From: Streptomyces sp. SM11
GTDB lineage: Bacteria > Actinomycetota > Actinomycetes > Streptomycetales > Streptomycetaceae
DNA length: 41,191 nt
Direction of reading: 5' to 3'
Assembly: GCF_002910905.1 (NCBI RefSeq)
Contig: NZ_NEUE01000226.1
Coordinates: forward strand, 1 to 41,191
In this document: positions 39,780 through 41,191 of the stretch, in pieces
Numbering within the stretch: position 1 is the stretch's first letter
Layout of the letters: each line of letters opens with the position of its first letter
Program-made: the position numbers and the translations under genes
Notes under the pieces: generated by a model
The model's input: the letters and a program-made list of their open reading frames with translations, nothing else
What the model was told of the DNA's origin: nothing
Database searches by the model: none

Positions 39780-41108
39780 ATGGAGGAGTTGAGAGAGGAT
39801 CACGACGACGGAACGGTGGGCAGGGTCGCGGCGATCGACATCGCCAAAGCATCGGGGATGGTCTGCCTGCGCGTCCCGCACGACACCATCGAGGGCCGGC
39901 GCGTCCAGCAGGTCTGGAACGTCGCCTCGACCACCAATGCGATCCTGGAACTCGGAGACCGGCTCGTCTGCCAGGGCGTCGAGCGCGTGGTGATGGAGGC
40001 GACAGGCAACTACTGGCGCTCCTTCTTCTACCTGCTGGAAGCCCGCGGCCTTCAGTGCTGGCTGGTCAACGCCCGTGACGTGAAGAACGTCCCCGGCCGG
40101 CCCAAGACCGACAGGCTGGACGCGGTCTGGCTGGCGAAGCTCGCTGAACGCGGCATGGTCCGGGCCTCGTTCGTCCCGCCCGAACCCGTCCGGCAGCTGC
40201 GGGACTTCACCCGCACCCGCACCGTGTTCGTCCAGGAACGCACCCGGCACAAGCACCGAGTGGACAAGGCCCTGCAGGACGCGCAGATCAAGCTGTCCGG
40301 GGCCGTCTCGGATCTGTTCGGCCTGTCGGGGCGGGCCATGATGGACGCCATGGTCGCCGGTGAACGCAACCCGCGTGCCCTCGCCGAGCTTGCCCAGGGC
40401 AGCCTGGTCAAGAAGAAGGCGCTGCTGGTGGAAGCCCTGACCGGCCAGTTCGAGGACCACCACGCTCGGCTGCTCGGGGTGCTGCTGGCCACGGTCGATC
40501 ATCTGACCACACAGGTCCACGAACTCGACCGGCTCATAGCCCGGACGCTGGAGGAGATCACCACACCGCACGACGGCACGGGCGCCGATGACGAGCCTGC
40601 CGCCCCGGTGAGTGCGCGAGTCCTGGTCGAACGTCTCGATGCCGTTCCCGGTATCGGGCCGACCACCGCGCAGACCATTGTCGCCGAGATCGGCGCGGAC
40701 ATGAGCCGCTTCCCCACCCCCGAGCACCTGGCCTCATGGGCGAAGCTGTGCCCCAGAACCATCCAATCCGGCGCGAAACACACCACAGGCCCGGCCGGAC
40801 AGGGTAATCCCTGGCTCAAGGGCGCGCTCGGCGAGGCCGCCAACGCCGCCGCCCGCACCGACACCTTCCTCGGCGCCCGCTACCGCAGGATCGTCAAACG
40901 CCGCGGACACGCCAAAGCCCTCGTCGCCGTCGCCCGCTCGATACTCATCATCGCCTGGCACCTGATCAACGACCCGGACGCCTCCTGTCAGGAGCTTGGT
41001 GCCGACTGGCACCGGCGCCATCTCGACTCCGCCCGCAAGACCCGCGACCTCGTCCGCCAGCTCCAAGCCCTCGGCCACCAAGTCGCCCTCACTCCGACAG
41101 CAGCCTGA
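39780..41108 (+). CDS. IS110-family transposase (DEDD recombinase)
   Basis: About 442 residues. The N-terminal RuvC-like DEDD domain shows VAAIDIAKASGMVCL (first Asp), VVMEATGNYWRSFFY (Glu), and the conserved KTDRLDAVWLAKLAERGMVR (Asp pair). The C-terminal transposase_20 domain has LDAVPGIGPTTAQTIVAEIG and ASWAKLCPRTIQSGAKHTTG with the catalytic-serine region GNPWLKGAL. The family cuts and joins DNA using a bridge RNA encoded in its non-coding end. The frame also opens at GTG 39777, with AGGGAG upstream. It appears intact. Confidence 0.93.
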   Translation: MEELREDHDDGTVGRVAAIDIAKASGMVCLRVPHDTIEGRRVQQVWNVASTTNAILELGDRLVCQGVERVVMEATGNYWRSFFYLLEARGLQCWLVNARDVKNVPGRPKTDRLDAVWLAKLAERGMVRASFVPPEPVRQLRDFTRTRTVFVQERTRHKHRVDKALQDAQIKLSGAVSDLFGLSGRAMMDAMVAGERNPRALAELAQGSLVKKKALLVEALTGQFEDHHARLLGVLLATVDHLTTQVHELDRLIARTLEEITTPHDGTGADDEPAAPVSARVLVERLDAVPGIGPTTAQTIVAEIGADMSRFPTPEHLASWAKLCPRTIQSGAKHTTGPAGQGNPWLKGALGEAANAAARTDTFLGARYRRIVKRRGHAKALVAVARSILIIAWHLINDPDASCQELGADWHRRHLDSARKTRDLVRQLQALGHQVALTPTAA

Positions 41109-41191
41109 CCGTCCGGTCACCGTCATCCGGTCCGCAGGCGGCCCGGATGCTGCCGCCTGCCCTCCCGAAGGTCGATTTTCCGTTCAGCATC

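Larger units (their letters stand above)
39559..41185 (+). mobile_element. IS110-family insertion element (ends proposed)
   Basis: The transposase gene lies inside. The proposed left end is about 39557-39559 and the right end about 41183-41185, from internal guide matches and the shared TCAGC at both junctions (left GGAGTCAGCC, right CGTTCAGCAT). CCGTTCA also occurs at both ends (39561-39567, 41180-41186). IS110 elements lack clear inverted repeats, so the limits are a hypothesis. The right junction is only a few bases from the window end. Confidence 0.6.

Noticed and set aside
1..41191. tRNA, rRNA or phage attachment site
   Set aside because: No cloverleaf-like sequence, no rRNA stretch and no integrase was found by reading; a tRNA search program was not available.

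Overview
The window looks like a Streptomyces (or close relative) chromosome segment. GC is very high with G/C-rich third codon positions, and there are families typical of that genus: a PF04672 SAM-methyltransferase, a DUF5753-type XRE regulator, WhiB, a SpoIIE-type phosphatase, HATPase anti-sigma-like proteins, a streptophobe-type membrane protein, and an RppA type III PKS next to a P450. I saw no rRNA, tRNA, CRISPR array or phage genes.

Layout. 1-5.8 kb is ordinary chromosome: a TerD-family protein, an HpnB-like glycosyltransferase, a Glu/Asp racemase, a small membrane protein, apolipoprotein N-acyltransferase (Lnt) and a Nudix hydrolase. Several of these have a TANNNT box 6-7 bases before the start codon, as expected for leaderless mRNAs. 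5.8-7.9 kb is a secreted neutral ceramidase. 7.9-12.5 kb mixes intact genes (5'-nucleotidase, PF04672 methyltransferase) with debris: a frameshifted LanC cyclase, an alpha/beta hydrolase broken over several frames, an AraC tail, and a short ORF ending in a 9-bp tandem repeat. 12.5-14.7 kb is a beta-carbonic anhydrase followed by a SulP transporter, probably a bicarbonate unit. 15-19 kb holds a methyltransferase, an ABC exporter behind a MerR-type promoter, and an RNase H. 19-21.6 kb is a regulatory group (HATPase, XRE/DUF5753, PP2C). 21.6-25.2 kb has a frameshifted secreted serine hydrolase, a WhiB, a DUF1232 protein and a proline-rich membrane protein.

25.3-30.8 kb carries the most coherent signalling unit: an FHA-FHA-ABC-2 exporter (Rv1747-like), a protein with four exact 11-residue repeats each starting EPTR, and a Ser/Thr kinase, tightly packed on the minus strand. 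The repeats are plausible phospho-threonine baits for the FHA domains. 30.9-33.6 kb holds another HATPase, an HTH protein, a hotdog thioesterase and an EF-hand protein. 34.4-38.1 kb is a P450-RppA pair (flaviolin/THN pigment chemistry) followed by a subtilisin-like protease. 38.1-39.4 kb has fused fragments of a glycoside-hydrolase tail and a LacI repressor, then a cupin.

The right end is an IS110-family element. Its 5' non-coding part can form a 13-bp long-range stem. It also contains two 10-nt guide-like stretches: one matches the sequence just left of the proposed left end, the other (9/10) the proposed right end. This makes a strong candidate for a bridge RNA with partly readable guides and a new target.

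Functions are read from motifs and family knowledge; no searches were run.
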